Part shown: piece after piece, positions 7,766 to 16,040 of the stretch | How the letters are laid out: each line of letters starts with the position of its first letter | How positions within the stretch are numbered: the first letter of the stretch is position 1 | Assembly: GCF_036227125.1 (NCBI RefSeq) | Contig: NZ_CP109435.1 | Coordinates: forward strand, 8,680,001-8,744,000 | Direction of reading: 5' to 3' | Length of the DNA stretch: 64,000 nt | From: Streptomyces sp. NBC_01485 | GTDB taxonomy: Bacteria > Actinomycetota > Actinomycetes > Streptomycetales > Streptomycetaceae | Translations under genes and position numbers: made by a program | The notes under the pieces: generated by a model | The model's database searches: none | The model's input: only the letters and a program-made list of their open reading frames with translations | What the model was told of the DNA's origin: nothing

Positions 7766-8825
7766 CGTCGTCGCGGACGGCCGGGCAGTGGCGCAGGACG
7801 TCCGTCCACACGCGGTCGGCCGTCGTCGCCAGGTCGCCGTCGGAGCCGGCGTCGGCGGCGAGCGCGGGCAGCCGGTCGAGGAGGGGGTAGAAGTCGCCGG
7901 AGGCGTCCCTGGCCTCCGAGACGCCGTCGGAGGCCAGGAAGAGGCGGTCGCCGGGGCGCAGCGGCAGGACGTGGGCGGTGAGCGGGGCGCCCTCCAGGAG
8001 GCCGAGCCCCAGGGGCGTCCACGGGACGACGTCCACCTCGGTGGCCGTGCCGTCGCGCAGCAGCACCGGCGGCGGATGCCCGCACACGACGATGCGGACG
8101 GCGTCCGCGCCCGGGGTGAACTCCAGCAGGACGGCCGTCGCGAACAGCTCGGCGTGCGCGTCCCGCGCCGAGTCCACCACCAGCCGCCGGTCGAGACGGG
8201 CGGCCACCGCCTCCAGGGCCGGCTGGTCGAGCACCGCCTCCCGGAACGCGCCCAGCAGCGAGGCCACCGTCGCCACCGCCGCCAGCCCGTGCCCCTGCAC
8301 ATCGCCCAGCACCGCCCGCACCCCGTGGGCGCTCGTGCGTACGTCGAAGAAGTCGCCGCCGACCAGTGTCCCGGCCTGCGCCGCCCGGTACAGACCCGCG
8401 CAGCGCACCGGGCCGACCCGCTCGGGCACCGGCGGCACCAGGGCGTTCTGGGCGGCCTCGGCGATCGTGCGCTCGAGGTCGAGCTGTACGTCCCGGCGGC
8501 TGCGCACGAACGACACGAACACGCTGAGCACGGCGACGAAAACCGTCGTCAACAGGTCGGCCTCGCCCGGCTGGTCGAGCCGGAACGCGGGCACGTTCAG
8601 CATCACGACCACGGCCGCGCCGAGCACTCCGGTCGCCACGGGACCGTACGACAGCACGGCGAGCGGCGGGATGGCGCCCAGCAGGAAGCCGATGGCGAGC
8701 GGCTTGCTGCTGATCTGGGTGGCCACGCACACGCCCGCGATCAGCGCCAGCGGCAGCGCCCGCACCCAGCGGGGCGGCGGCGCGCCCCGCAGCCAGCCCC
8801 GCCGCTCGCCCTCCGGTCGTCTCAC
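7695..8825 (-). CDS. Membrane-anchored SpoIIE-like PP2C phosphatase
   Basis: 376 aa from a GTG at 8825 with GGAG about 10 bp upstream; starts further upstream lack this. After a short basic N-terminus, three to four membrane segments follow (ALPLALIAGVCVATQI; LAIGFLLGAIPPLAVLSYG; TTVFVAVLSVFVSFV). The rest is a PPM/SpoIIE phosphatase domain: VGGDFFDV, GDVQGHGLAAV, and the late metal-site segments LFLASDGVSE and VRDDVTMLVL. Such enzymes usually dephosphorylate anti-sigma antagonists in partner switches. No ATPase or anti-sigma partner is adjacent. It is convergent with, and overlaps, the MMPL gene by 71 bp. Confidence 0.87.
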   Translation of the reverse strand: MRRPEGERRGWLRGAPPPRWVRALPLALIAGVCVATQISSKPLAIGFLLGAIPPLAVLSYGPVATGVLGAAVVVMLNVPAFRLDQPGEADLLTTVFVAVLSVFVSFVRSRRDVQLDLERTIAEAAQNALVPPVPERVGPVRCAGLYRAAQAGTLVGGDFFDVRTSAHGVRAVLGDVQGHGLAAVATVASLLGAFREAVLDQPALEAVAARLDRRLVVDSARDAHAELFATAVLLEFTPGADAVRIVVCGHPPPVLLRDGTATEVDVVPWTPLGLGLLEGAPLTAHVLPLRPGDRLFLASDGVSEARDASGDFYPLLDRLPALAADAGSDGDLATTADRVWTDVLRHCPAVRDDVTMLVLAPAPPHHPHHPHPPQTR

Positions 8826-8944
8826 ATGCCCACGCTCCACCCCGGTACCGGCCGCCGCACGCCGAAAAACCGTTGGACGTGATCGCCGGCCACTCCCTAT
8901 CGTGTGACCGCACGCCCGGAAACCCACGGAAGGAGGCGAGCGCC

Positions 8945-9001
8945 ATGCGATCCACCGTCATCCCGCGCTCCCACCCCGTGACCCCGGCGTGCCACGTCTG
9001 A
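8945..9001 (+). CDS. 18-aa putative leader peptide upstream of a GNAT gene
   Basis: ATG at 8945 is preceded by a strong ribosome site (GGAAGGAGG, about 8 nt away). The frame reads MRSTVIPRSHPVTPACHV and stops at 8999-9001, 53 bp before the GNAT start. Such a strong site on so short a frame is what leader peptides or small uORFs look like. There is no run of a single amino acid that would indicate classical attenuation, though a Cys and His sit just before the stop. It could instead be an unrelated micropeptide. Confidence 0.4.
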   Translation: MRSTVIPRSHPVTPACHV

Positions 9002-9054
9002 CGTTCGTCCGACGCCCGGGAGCGCATCACGCCGTATGCGACCCGGAGGAATCC

Positions 9055-9942
9055 GTGACCGATCTGGTCATCCGCGCTCTCGACGAGAGCGACGTCCAAC
9101 TCTTCGACACCCTGCCCGACCCGCTGCGCGCCGCCGAGGCGTTCGGCAGAGTCACCTACCGCCCGGACTGGAAGCGCGTCGCCCTGCGCGACGGCCGGGT
9201 CGTCGCCCGCGCCGTCTGGTGGGGCGGACCCGACGACACCGAACCCCTCGTCGTCGAGTGGTTCGACTTCGCCGACGGCGAGGAGGAGGCCGCCGCCGAA
9301 CTCCTGCGCACCGCGCCCTGGCAGGTCGGCCTGGACCTGGTGATGCCCGGCGGCTGGCGCGAGGATCCCGTCATGCGGGCCGCCGCGGAGGCCCGGCACG
9401 CCGCGGCCCGCGCGGCCGGCCAGACCCCGCTGGTGGAACGCTTCGTCTACCGTTGGACCCCGGAGTGCGGGCTTCCCGAACGCCCCGGACGCCTGCGGTT
9501 CGCCCCCGAACCCGACGACGCCGTCTTCTTCGACGCCCTGCGCCGCATCCACTCCGACACCCTCGACGCCCACGCCCGCAAGGCCGTCAAGGAGGGCGGC
9601 CTCGACCAGGCCGCTCAGGAGGAGCTGGACTTCTTCCGCTGGTGCCCGTCCCCACGCGAGTGGTGGCAGATAGCCCGCACCCCCGAAGGCGAACTGGCCG
9701 GCCTGCACATCCCGGCCCACAACCCCTCAGGCCCCTGCGTCGGCTTCATCGGCGTCCTGCCGCAGCACCGGGGCCACGGCTACGCCTACGACCTCCTCGC
9801 CGAATGCACCCACTACCTGGCCGCCCACGGCGCCGAGTTCATCGCCGCCGCCACCGACCAGGGCAACTTCCCCATGGCGGCCCACTTCACGAAGGCCGGC
9901 TACCCGATCGTCCGGGAACGGGTGAACTTCGAACTCGGCTGA
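9055..9942 (+). CDS. GNAT-family N-acetyltransferase
   Basis: 295 aa from the GTG at 9055, which has GGAGGA 5 bp upstream. The C-terminal half carries the acetyl-CoA binding strand-loop-helix IGVLPQHRGHGYAYDLLAEC (a Q/RxxGxG/A version of motif A), then AHGAEFIAAATDQGNFPMAA and HFTKAGYPIVRERVNFEL, typical of motif B. The N-terminal half probably holds a second, degenerate GNAT-like fold that binds substrate. The substrate is unknown; cytoplasmic. It faces the Gfo/Idh/MocA gene with only 10 bp between stop codons. Confidence 0.85.
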   Translation: MTDLVIRALDESDVQLFDTLPDPLRAAEAFGRVTYRPDWKRVALRDGRVVARAVWWGGPDDTEPLVVEWFDFADGEEEAAAELLRTAPWQVGLDLVMPGGWREDPVMRAAAEARHAAARAAGQTPLVERFVYRWTPECGLPERPGRLRFAPEPDDAVFFDALRRIHSDTLDAHARKAVKEGGLDQAAQEELDFFRWCPSPREWWQIARTPEGELAGLHIPAHNPSGPCVGFIGVLPQHRGHGYAYDLLAECTHYLAAHGAEFIAAATDQGNFPMAAHFTKAGYPIVRERVNFELG

Positions 9943-9952
9943 CGACCGACGG

Positions 9953-10852
9953 TCACGCCTCGCCGACAGCCCCGCCCTCCAACAGGGCCTCCGCGTCGGC
10001 CAGTAGTTCGGTGACGCGGAGGCCGAAGGCGGCGTCGCAGGGGTGTGGGGGGCCGCCCTCGGCCGCGGTGAGGAGGGCGTCCGCTGCGTGGGTGAAGGCG
10101 GTGGCCGCGTCCGCGCCGGACTGGGGGAGCTGGGTCACCCCTGCCGTGCCGCGGAGTTCCAGGGTCGCGCCCGTCGCCGCAGGCGGGGCCGTCAGGCTGA
10201 GTGTCATGGTGCTGGACGCGCCGGTGACATGGTCCAGGACCACGTGGACCGTGTCGCCGGGGCCGTGGGCCGCCGCCGTCACCCGGCGGACGTCGCCGAG
10301 GACCGGCAGCAGCACGGACAGCGCGTGCGGACCGACGTCCCACAGGGCGCCCTTCTCCCCGCGCCAGGGCGTGGCGAACGGGTGGTCGCTCTCACCGTGG
10401 AAGACGTTCCCCAGCCACTGGGCGTGTCCCGTGAACCACCCTGCGGTGGCCGCCTGTTCGGCGATCCAGGCACCGGCCTCGGGCACGAACCGGGTCGTGA
10501 AGAAGACGACGGAGGCGACCCCCGCCTCCTCGGCCGCCCGCACCACGGCCCGCCCGCCCGCCGGCGTCGTGGCGACGGGCTTGTCGAGCAGCAGATGACA
10601 GCCCGCCCCGGCGGCCCGCACCGCGAGCTGTGCCTGGACGTCCGGCGGCAGGGCGACGGCCACCGCGTCCACGTCCGCGAACAGGGCGTCGACGTCGTCG
10701 TAGGCCCGGGTCCCGTGCCGGTCGGCCAGTTCCTTCGCGGCCTCCGGGCGCCGCCCCCACACGCCGACGAAGTCCAGCGCGTCGTGCGCCGCGAGGACGG
10801 GCGCGTGCATCATCTGGGCCCAAGGCCCGGTACCGAGCAGACCGATGCGCAT
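9953..10852 (-). CDS. Gfo/Idh/MocA-family oxidoreductase
   Basis: 299 aa from the ATG at 10852. The N-terminal Rossmann domain has MRIGLLGTGPWAQMMHAPVL (GxGxxA/M dinucleotide motif) and a strand-end acidic position in VGVWGRRPEAA. The family motif EKP appears here as DKPVATTPAGG (about residues 92-102). The second domain carries WDVGPHALSVLLPVLGDVRR, the GxH segment with the catalytic-region His. Likely a sugar or inositol-type dehydrogenase using NAD(P)+; the substrate cannot be read. It lies 91 bp downstream of, and on the same strand as, the decarboxylase gene, so co-transcription is likely. Confidence 0.88.
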   Translation of the reverse strand: MRIGLLGTGPWAQMMHAPVLAAHDALDFVGVWGRRPEAAKELADRHGTRAYDDVDALFADVDAVAVALPPDVQAQLAVRAAGAGCHLLLDKPVATTPAGGRAVVRAAEEAGVASVVFFTTRFVPEAGAWIAEQAATAGWFTGHAQWLGNVFHGESDHPFATPWRGEKGALWDVGPHALSVLLPVLGDVRRVTAAAHGPGDTVHVVLDHVTGASSTMTLSLTAPPAATGATLELRGTAGVTQLPQSGADAATAFTHAADALLTAAEGGPPHPCDAAFGLRVTELLADAEALLEGGAVGEA

Positions 10853-10943
10853 ACCGCTGACTCTCCCTGACACGCTGACGTGGCGAACTCTTCCCGACCC
10901 GGGCGAGCCTCGCACACGGACCGCGCGGAGAACACCCCCGAAG

Positions 10944-12278
10944 TCAGGGGCGGGCCGGGGCGGCGAAGCCCGTGAGCAGGGCGTCCGCATGGGCGAGGCC
11001 GCTCTCCGCGGAGATCTCCCGCACCGTCTGCGCGGACCGGATCGTGGCGAACGTGACGCGACCGGCGTCGAGCAGATACCCGTACACGGCGGGCCTCGGC
11101 AGGCTGTTGTACGACCAGTGCGCCGAGAAGTAGTACCCGCCCGTGTCGTGCAGCACGACGACATCCCCCTCGGCGAGCGCGGGCAGCGGCCGGTCGTGCG
11201 CCACCACGTCCCCGGCGAAGCAGAGCGGCCCGGCGACGTCCTGCCGCACGAGCGGCGTCCGCTTGGGCGTGCCGTCCGGGCCGAACGCGGACACCCGCAG
11301 CGGCCAGGCCTGCGGCATGAAGACGGTACGGGTGGCGACCTGGCCGCCGGCGTGGGTGAGGGCGACCCGCCGTCCGCCGGCGTCCTTGACGTACTCGACG
11401 ACCGCCGCCGTGAAGCCGTTCTTGGCGATCAGGGAGCGCCCGAACTCGGTGACCACCTGGTAGCGGCCGTCCAGCAGCGCCGGCTCCGCCGCCGTCAGCG
11501 CGGCGACGTACTCGGCGTACGTGGGCGTGACCGTGTCGTCGGCGAAGTTCACCGGCAGCCCGCCGCCCAGGTCGAGGCTGGTCACCTGGCGGCGGCCGAC
11601 GTACGCGTTGATCTCCTCGGCGAGCCGGTGCGTCGCCGCGAGGCCCTCCGCGATCAGGGACAGCGGGCAGCCCTGGGAGCCGACGTGCGCGTGCAGCCGG
11701 GTCAGCCAGTGCCGCCGCGAGAACGCCTCGACGACCCGGGCGCGGGCCCCGGGGTCGCGCAGCGCCACCCCGAACTTGGAGTGCGCGGTCGCCGTGCTCA
11801 TCGCGCCGATGGACCCGCCGCCGACCTGCGGGTTGACCCGCAGCCCGAGCACGGACGCGCAGTCCTCGGGCCGCAGCGCGTCGATCCGGTCGAGCTCGTC
11901 GAGGTTGTCCGCGTTGAGCGCGACCCCCAGGGCGAGGGCCTCGCGGATCTCCTGCCGGGTCTTGGCCGGCGAGTCCAGCACGATGCGCGCCGGCGCGAAC
12001 CCCGCGTCCAGCGCCAGCCGCAGTTCCCCGGGGCTCGCCACCTCGCAGCCCATTCCGGCGTCGGCCAGCAGCCGCAGCACGGGCACCAGCGAACAGGCCT
12101 TGGCGGCGAAGGTGTGCAGGACGTCCGGCACCCGCGCGAACGCCTCGTGCAGCCCGGCGACGCTGTCGCGCACACCCTGGACGTCGACGAAGCCGGCCAG
12201 CGGCCGGCCCTCCCCGACCAGCCCGTCCGCGACGGCCTGCCGGACGGTGAGCGCGAGGTTCTCGGTGGGGAGCGACAC
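10944..12278 (-). CDS. PLP-dependent fold-III decarboxylase, LysA/ornithine-decarboxylase-like
   Basis: 444 aa. The enzyme has the alanine-racemase-type barrel of group IV amino-acid decarboxylases. The PLP lysine is Lys60 in HTFAAKA; the phosphate-binding Gly loops are visible as LDLGGGLPVNF and EFGRSLI. HAHVGSQG matches the conserved His region, and the C-terminal part has the active-site Cys-containing stretch (here GPLCFAGDVVAHDRPLP, the usual 'GPxCxxxD'). Housekeeping diaminopimelate decarboxylases are similar in length, but the context (Gfo/Idh/MocA gene, no lysine or threonine genes) suggests a specialised substrate. The start fits GGAGAA about 5 nt upstream. Confidence 0.82.
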   Translation of the reverse strand: MSLPTENLALTVRQAVADGLVGEGRPLAGFVDVQGVRDSVAGLHEAFARVPDVLHTFAAKACSLVPVLRLLADAGMGCEVASPGELRLALDAGFAPARIVLDSPAKTRQEIREALALGVALNADNLDELDRIDALRPEDCASVLGLRVNPQVGGGSIGAMSTATAHSKFGVALRDPGARARVVEAFSRRHWLTRLHAHVGSQGCPLSLIAEGLAATHRLAEEINAYVGRRQVTSLDLGGGLPVNFADDTVTPTYAEYVAALTAAEPALLDGRYQVVTEFGRSLIAKNGFTAAVVEYVKDAGGRRVALTHAGGQVATRTVFMPQAWPLRVSAFGPDGTPKRTPLVRQDVAGPLCFAGDVVAHDRPLPALAEGDVVVLHDTGGYYFSAHWSYNSLPRPAVYGYLLDAGRVTFATIRSAQTVREISAESGLAHADALLTGFAAPARP

Positions 12279-12405
12279 GTCTGTTCTCCTTCGCTGCGGG
12301 ACGGCAGAAGCGGCGGTACCTCTCCAGAGTCACCCGTGCGGGGTGCGCCCGTCTTCGGCGGCCCGCACAAAGACAACCGGAACCTTCGTGTCCACGCACA
12401 AGGGT

Positions 12406-12588
12406 TCACACGTCAGGCGTCGCCATCCGCACCGCGAGAGTCAGCAGCAGCCGGGTGTCGGGATCGTCCAGGTCCACGCCGTACCGCTCCCGGACCCGGC
12501 CCAGCCGGTAACGGAGCGTGTTGGCGTGCACGACCAGCCGGCGGGCCGCCTCCGGGACGTCGCCCCCGGCGTCGAGGTACGCGGGTTC
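12406..12588 (-). pseudogene. PucR/CdaR-type HTH regulator, C-terminal fragment
   Basis: The minus-strand translation YLDAGGDVPEAARRLVVHAN, then TLRYRLGRVRERYGVDLDDP, is the C-terminal HTH (HTH_30) with which PucR/CdaR regulators end. A complete family member needs 300 to 600 residues before this. Here only about 18 unrelated residues precede it in the frame and no other fragment is seen. It is a remnant between the decarboxylase and the aldo/keto reductase; the original protein may have controlled one of them. Confidence 0.7.
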
Positions 12589-12812
12589 ACCGGTCCGACA
12601 ATAGTTCGCGGCACCCGCACCGGCCCGCACCACGATTCAGCTCCCACGCTGCTGAATGCGTTCGGATTCTTCCATTGGACCCACGGCCGACGGCCGGGTG
12701 AGGGTGGAGTGCGTCCGGTGCGACGCGCCGCGATTACCTTCCGAGGCACCGGACTTCCCCGCTCCCGCACCACCTTCGAGCCCGCACCACCTTCGAGAGA
12801 GGTCACGCGCAC

Positions 12813-13673
12813 ATGGAGACCCGCCGTATCGGGGACGTGGACGTCAGCGCGATCGGCCTGGGCGCCATGCCCATGTCGATCGAAGGGCGGCCGGACGAGG
12901 CACGCTCCCTCGCCACCCTGCACGCCGCGCTGGACGCGGGCGTGACGCTGATCGACACCGCGGACGCCTACCACCTGCACGCCGACGACGTCGGCCACAA
13001 CGAGACCCTGATCGCCAAGGCCCTCGCCGGCCACGACCGGGGCGCGGACGTCCTGGTCGCCACCAAGGGCGGCCATCTGCGCCCCGGCGACGGCAGTTGG
13101 ACCCAGGACGGCAGCCCCGGGCACCTCAGGGCGGCCTGTGAGGCGTCGCTGCGCCGGCTCGGCGTCGAGGCGATCGGCCTGTACCAGTTCCACCGCCCCG
13201 ACCCGCGCATCCCCTACGCGGACTCCGTCGGCGCGGTGCGGGAACTGCTGGACGAGGGCAAGATCCGCGCGGCCGGCATCTCCAACGCCGACCCCGAGCA
13301 GATCAGGCAGGCCGACGACATCCTCGGCGGCCGACTGGTCGCCGTGCAGAACCAGTTCTCCCCGGCCTTCCGCTCCAGCGAGCCCGAACTGCGGCTGTGC
13401 GACGAGCTCGGCATCGCGTTCCTGCCGTGGAGCCCGCTCGGCGGCATCTCCCGCGCCCGCGAACTGGGCTCCTCCTACGCGCCGTTCGCCCACGTCGCCG
13501 AGGCCCACGGGGTGAGCCCGCAACGCGTGTGCCTGGCCTGGATGCTGGCCAAGTCGCCGGTCGTCGTACCGATCCCGGGCGCGAGCCGCCCGGAGACGAT
13601 CCTCGACTCCCTCGCCGCGACGGACCTCGTCCTCACGCCCGAAGAACTCGCGGAACTGGACGCCGCCGTCTGA
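12813..13673 (+). CDS. Aldo/keto reductase
   Basis: 286 aa, the normal length. This is a cytoplasmic NADPH-dependent carbonyl reductase with a (beta/alpha)8 barrel. The catalytic tetrad is visible: Asp50 and Tyr55 in LIDTADAYHL, Lys in LVATKGG, His in LYQFHRPDP. The NADPH-binding C-terminus reads VVPIPGASRPETILDSL. The N-terminal beta-hairpin METRRIGDVDVSAIGLGAMP is complete, which supports the ATG at 12813. The upstream region contains CACCACCTTCGAG-type short repeats and no clear ribosome site apart from GAGAGG. Confidence 0.9.
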   Translation: METRRIGDVDVSAIGLGAMPMSIEGRPDEARSLATLHAALDAGVTLIDTADAYHLHADDVGHNETLIAKALAGHDRGADVLVATKGGHLRPGDGSWTQDGSPGHLRAACEASLRRLGVEAIGLYQFHRPDPRIPYADSVGAVRELLDEGKIRAAGISNADPEQIRQADDILGGRLVAVQNQFSPAFRSSEPELRLCDELGIAFLPWSPLGGISRARELGSSYAPFAHVAEAHGVSPQRVCLAWMLAKSPVVVPIPGASRPETILDSLAATDLVLTPEELAELDAAV

Positions 13674-13855
13674 CGGACGGGGCGGGGCGGGACGGGCCTG
13701 GACGAGAGTCTCCCGGACCAGACCCGGTCAAATGCGGGTAGGTCGCGTCACGGTGCGTGGCCGGATCATGACCCCTGGTGGGTGACATGCCCGGCCGGCA
13801 TGCATGATTCGCGCCCGTCCGGGCACACGCAGCGCAAACAGAGAGAGGGGCGCTC

Positions 13856-14113
13856 GTGATCGTTCCGGACCCGAAGGTCGCCAGGACGTTGCTGACCCGG
13901 TACGCGACGCTGAAGATCGCTCATGCGGAGTGGGAAAGGCCGCAGACGGCGCGTGAACTGCGGGACGTGACCTACACCTTGTGCGTGCTGATGGGCACGG
14001 CCGACGTCCGGGAGGCGGTGGCCGCGGCGGACGCCTTGCTCGACTCCGCGGCGTCGCCGCCCGCGAAGGACGGCGCGAAGGACGGGGAGAGCGGACTGTC
14101 GCTGGCCGTCTGA
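13856..14113 (+). CDS. DUF5133 family protein
   Basis: 85 aa from a GTG after the purine-rich GAGAGAGGGGCGC. The pattern 'P.P..(V)...L..Y..L...HAE......ARELRDVTYTLCVLMGT' followed by 'EAV..AD.LL' matches DUF5133, a small helical Streptomyces family without known function. The C-terminus (AASPPAKDGAKDGESG) is disordered. DUF5133 genes often sit beside regulatory or secondary-metabolite genes. Here the neighbour is the graspetide ligase, convergent, with a strong terminator hairpin between them, so a shared function is only a guess. Confidence 0.7.
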   Translation: MIVPDPKVARTLLTRYATLKIAHAEWERPQTARELRDVTYTLCVLMGTADVREAVAAADALLDSAASPPAKDGAKDGESGLSLAV

Positions 14114-14146
14114 CGTCCGAGGACGACGGCTCGCAGCGGGATCCGG

Positions 14147-14176
14147 CGCGGCGGTGCTCCTTCGAGCGCCGCCGCG
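14147..14176. terminator. Bidirectional hairpin between DUF5133 and the graspetide ligase
   Basis: CGCGGCGGTGCTC (14147-14159) pairs with GAGCGCCGCCGCG (14164-14176), with one mismatch, over a CTTC loop. The hairpin sits between two convergent genes (stops at 14113 and 14187), so it can end transcription from both sides. Confidence 0.65.
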
Positions 14177-14186
14177 TCCGCGTGCC

Positions 14187-15173
14187 TCACGAGGCGGCGG
14201 AGCCGCACGCGTCGGCGTGCCGGGCGCCGTGCTCCGGGGGTGTCCCGGCCAGCCACTCGGCGATGGTCCGGGCGATCGGCTGGCCGGTGTCCACCTCGAC
14301 GAAGCCGAACTGCCCCGACTGGTTGCACTCCAGGAACCACCAGGTGCCATCCGCGTCCTCCGCGAAGTCGAAGGCGCCGTACGTCAGTTCGGCCTCCCGC
14401 AGATACGTCCGGACGGCCTCGCCGAGGCGCGGCGGGACGTCGACGGGGCGCCACGGTGTGGTGGACGGCGCGAAGCGTACGTCCACCACGTCGGGGTCGC
14501 CGCCGGGGGCCGTCTCCTTGCGGGCGGCCAGGATCCGGTCGCCGACCGCGGTCAGCCGTATGTCGGCCCGCTTGGCCACCCGGCGCTGCAGCAGCGTCGG
14601 ACCGTAGGCGACGGCGGCGAAGTCGGCGCCCGGCGGGACCCGGGTGGTGGGCACCGCACGCGGCGGATCCTGCGGATGCGCCCCGGACACCGGCTTGACC
14701 ACCAGATCCGGGTAGCGGTCCGCGAACTCGCGCGCCGCCTGCGGGAACGTCGTGATGAGCGTGGCCGGCACGGGCAGCCCGCTGCGCTGCGCGAGCCGTA
14801 GCTGCCAGGGCTTGTGCCGGGCGCGCAGGGACGCGTCCGGATGGTTCATCCAGCGCGCCTCGGTGCCGCGGAGCATGCCGTACAGCGCCTGCGAGGCCTC
14901 CTCCGTGAGCCACGCGGACGGTTCGGGCGCCCGGGCCGCCGTGGCGCCGGGCCGCCGTATCCACACCGACCGCAGCCCGTCGAGGCTCACCAGCCGCCCG
15001 GCGGACGACAGATGGCCCCGAAAGGCACCGTGCACGTACTCGCCGGAGAGCGCGACGGAATGGGTGAGGTCGGCCGGATCGAACCGGACGACCGGGACGC
15101 CGGCGGCGTTCAGATGGACGACCACCATGTCCGCCGTGACGTCCTCTTCGCAGGTCAGGATGAGCACCGTCAT
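14187..15173 (-). CDS. tgmB: Graspetide ATP-grasp ligase (TgmB-type)
   Basis: 328 aa. ATP-grasp ligases of this type phosphorylate Asp/Glu side chains in a precursor peptide and join them to Thr/Ser (ester) or Lys (amide). Visible marks are the pre-grasp domain (VLILTCEEDVTADMVVVHLN; SVWIRRPG), the ATP-binding lysine strand PDLVVKPVSGAHPQDPPRAV, LLQRRVAKRADIRLTAVGDR, and the metal-binding end GAFDFAEDADGTWWFLECNQ followed by SGQFGFVEVDTGQPIARTIA. All are those of TgmB/MvdD-like ligases. The precursor gene lies 16 bp upstream in the same direction, so the two form an operon. No methyltransferase, protease or transporter is adjacent. Confidence 0.9.
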   Translation of the reverse strand: MTVLILTCEEDVTADMVVVHLNAAGVPVVRFDPADLTHSVALSGEYVHGAFRGHLSSAGRLVSLDGLRSVWIRRPGATAARAPEPSAWLTEEASQALYGMLRGTEARWMNHPDASLRARHKPWQLRLAQRSGLPVPATLITTFPQAAREFADRYPDLVVKPVSGAHPQDPPRAVPTTRVPPGADFAAVAYGPTLLQRRVAKRADIRLTAVGDRILAARKETAPGGDPDVVDVRFAPSTTPWRPVDVPPRLGEAVRTYLREAELTYGAFDFAEDADGTWWFLECNQSGQFGFVEVDTGQPIARTIAEWLAGTPPEHGARHADACGSAAS

Positions 15174-15189
15174 CTTCGTCGGCCCGGGT

Positions 15190-15381
15190 TCAGTCGTCGA
15201 AGTGGGTCTTGGAGCCCGCCGTCGAGGTCGTCGTCGCGAGTTCTCTCAGGAGGGCGTGGTCACGAGCGGCGATCCGGCCGTCGAAGAGTACGTTCAACTG
15301 CAGTCCGGGGTCATAGGCGTACGGAATGGCGAACTCCAACTCGGCCGCAGGGCGTGCGTAGTTGAGCGTGAACGGTTTCAT
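15190..15381 (-). CDS. tgmA: Putative graspetide precursor peptide (TgmA-type)
   Basis: 63 aa. The leader MKPFTLNYARPAAELEFAIP followed by YAYDPGLQLNVLFDGR is the pattern by which ATP-grasp-modified RiPP precursors of actinobacteria are recognised ('F.LNYARPAAE....PY.YD..LQLNV..DGR'). The C-terminal core TTTSTAGSKTHFDD offers Thr/Ser and one Lys as acceptors and two Asp as donors, so ester links, and possibly an amide, are chemically possible. It lies directly upstream of the ligase. The ATG at 15381 has GGGAGAG a few bases upstream. Ring topology and bioactivity cannot be read from sequence. Confidence 0.9.
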   Translation of the reverse strand: MKPFTLNYARPAAELEFAIPYAYDPGLQLNVLFDGRIAARDHALLRELATTTSTAGSKTHFDD

Positions 15382-15466
15382 CGTCTCTCCCTCGTCGGTA
15401 CTGCCTCGATCAAGCGGTGCCGCTGTGCGACGTCACTCGGGCCCGCTGCGGTGATGCTGGATGGGT

Positions 15467-15481
15467 GTGACCTTCAGTCAC
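15467..15481. promoter_or_regulatory. Inverted repeat in the graspetide promoter region
   Basis: GTGAC-CTTCA-GTCAC is a 5-bp inverted repeat about 90 bp upstream of the precursor start. Read on the minus strand it is preceded by TATAAG (in TTCGTATAAGTGACTG), which could be a -10 element. No convincing -35 was found. It may be the operator or promoter of tgmAB. Confidence 0.35.
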
Positions 15482-15605
15482 TTATACGAATCGAACGGGT
15501 GGTTGGTTTCCCTACTCTCCGTGATCGTCGGGGAGTTGGGAGACCAACAGGGCGCGGAGCAGGGCAGATCGGGCCGAGCGGGTGTGAAAACGTCTTCCGG
15601 AGCGG

Positions 15606-15941
15606 TCAGTCGGGGACGTGCTCAGAGGGGCGATCGGGGGCGTGACCGGGTTCCTGGCCGAGGTCCTGGCCGGGCGCACGGCGCAGGGAGCGCAGGGCCA
15701 GCAGGAGGACGCCGATGTCGTCGAGGTAGACGGGATCCGGCAGTACGTCGGCCGGGAGCACGAAGTACAGGACCGCGCCCCAGAACACCCAGCGCGGGCC
15801 GGTGGGGAGCCCCGCCCGCGTCAGGCCCCGGCGGGCCCGGACCAGACGCACCAGCACCGCCGCGGCCACGGCGAACAGGGCCACGGCCAGCGCGGCCGCG
15901 ACGACGACGAGCGTGGTTGGCACATCCACGGGCCCTCCCAT
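15606..15941 (-). CDS. DUF1232 (YkvA-like) membrane protein
   Basis: 111 aa. An N-terminal membrane helix (TTLVVVAAALAVALFAVAAA) is followed by a basic linker and the DUF1232 core FWGAVLYFVLPADVLPDPVY-LDDIGVLLLALRSL. The motif 'Y...P.D..PD....(L)DD' is the family signature. The family occurs widely as small membrane-associated proteins with no proven function. The C-terminal 25 residues are Pro/Glu/His-rich and probably disordered. It is a single gene, transcribed toward the graspetide promoter region. Confidence 0.82.
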   Translation of the reverse strand: MGGPVDVPTTLVVVAAALAVALFAVAAAVLVRLVRARRGLTRAGLPTGPRWVFWGAVLYFVLPADVLPDPVYLDDIGVLLLALRSLRRAPGQDLGQEPGHAPDRPSEHVPD

Positions 15942-16040
15942 AGGTCGATTTCCCCGCTTTCGGACTCCGAATGCCCGGTTCCGGCGGGATTACCGCATCG
16001 GGACACACCTCACACGGGTGCCGCGTCCGAGTGGCGGAGT

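Noticed and set aside
14154..14801. Plus-strand frames opposite the graspetide ligase
   Set aside because: They are antisense shadows; all ATP-grasp motifs are on the minus strand and the precursor is directly upstream on that strand.
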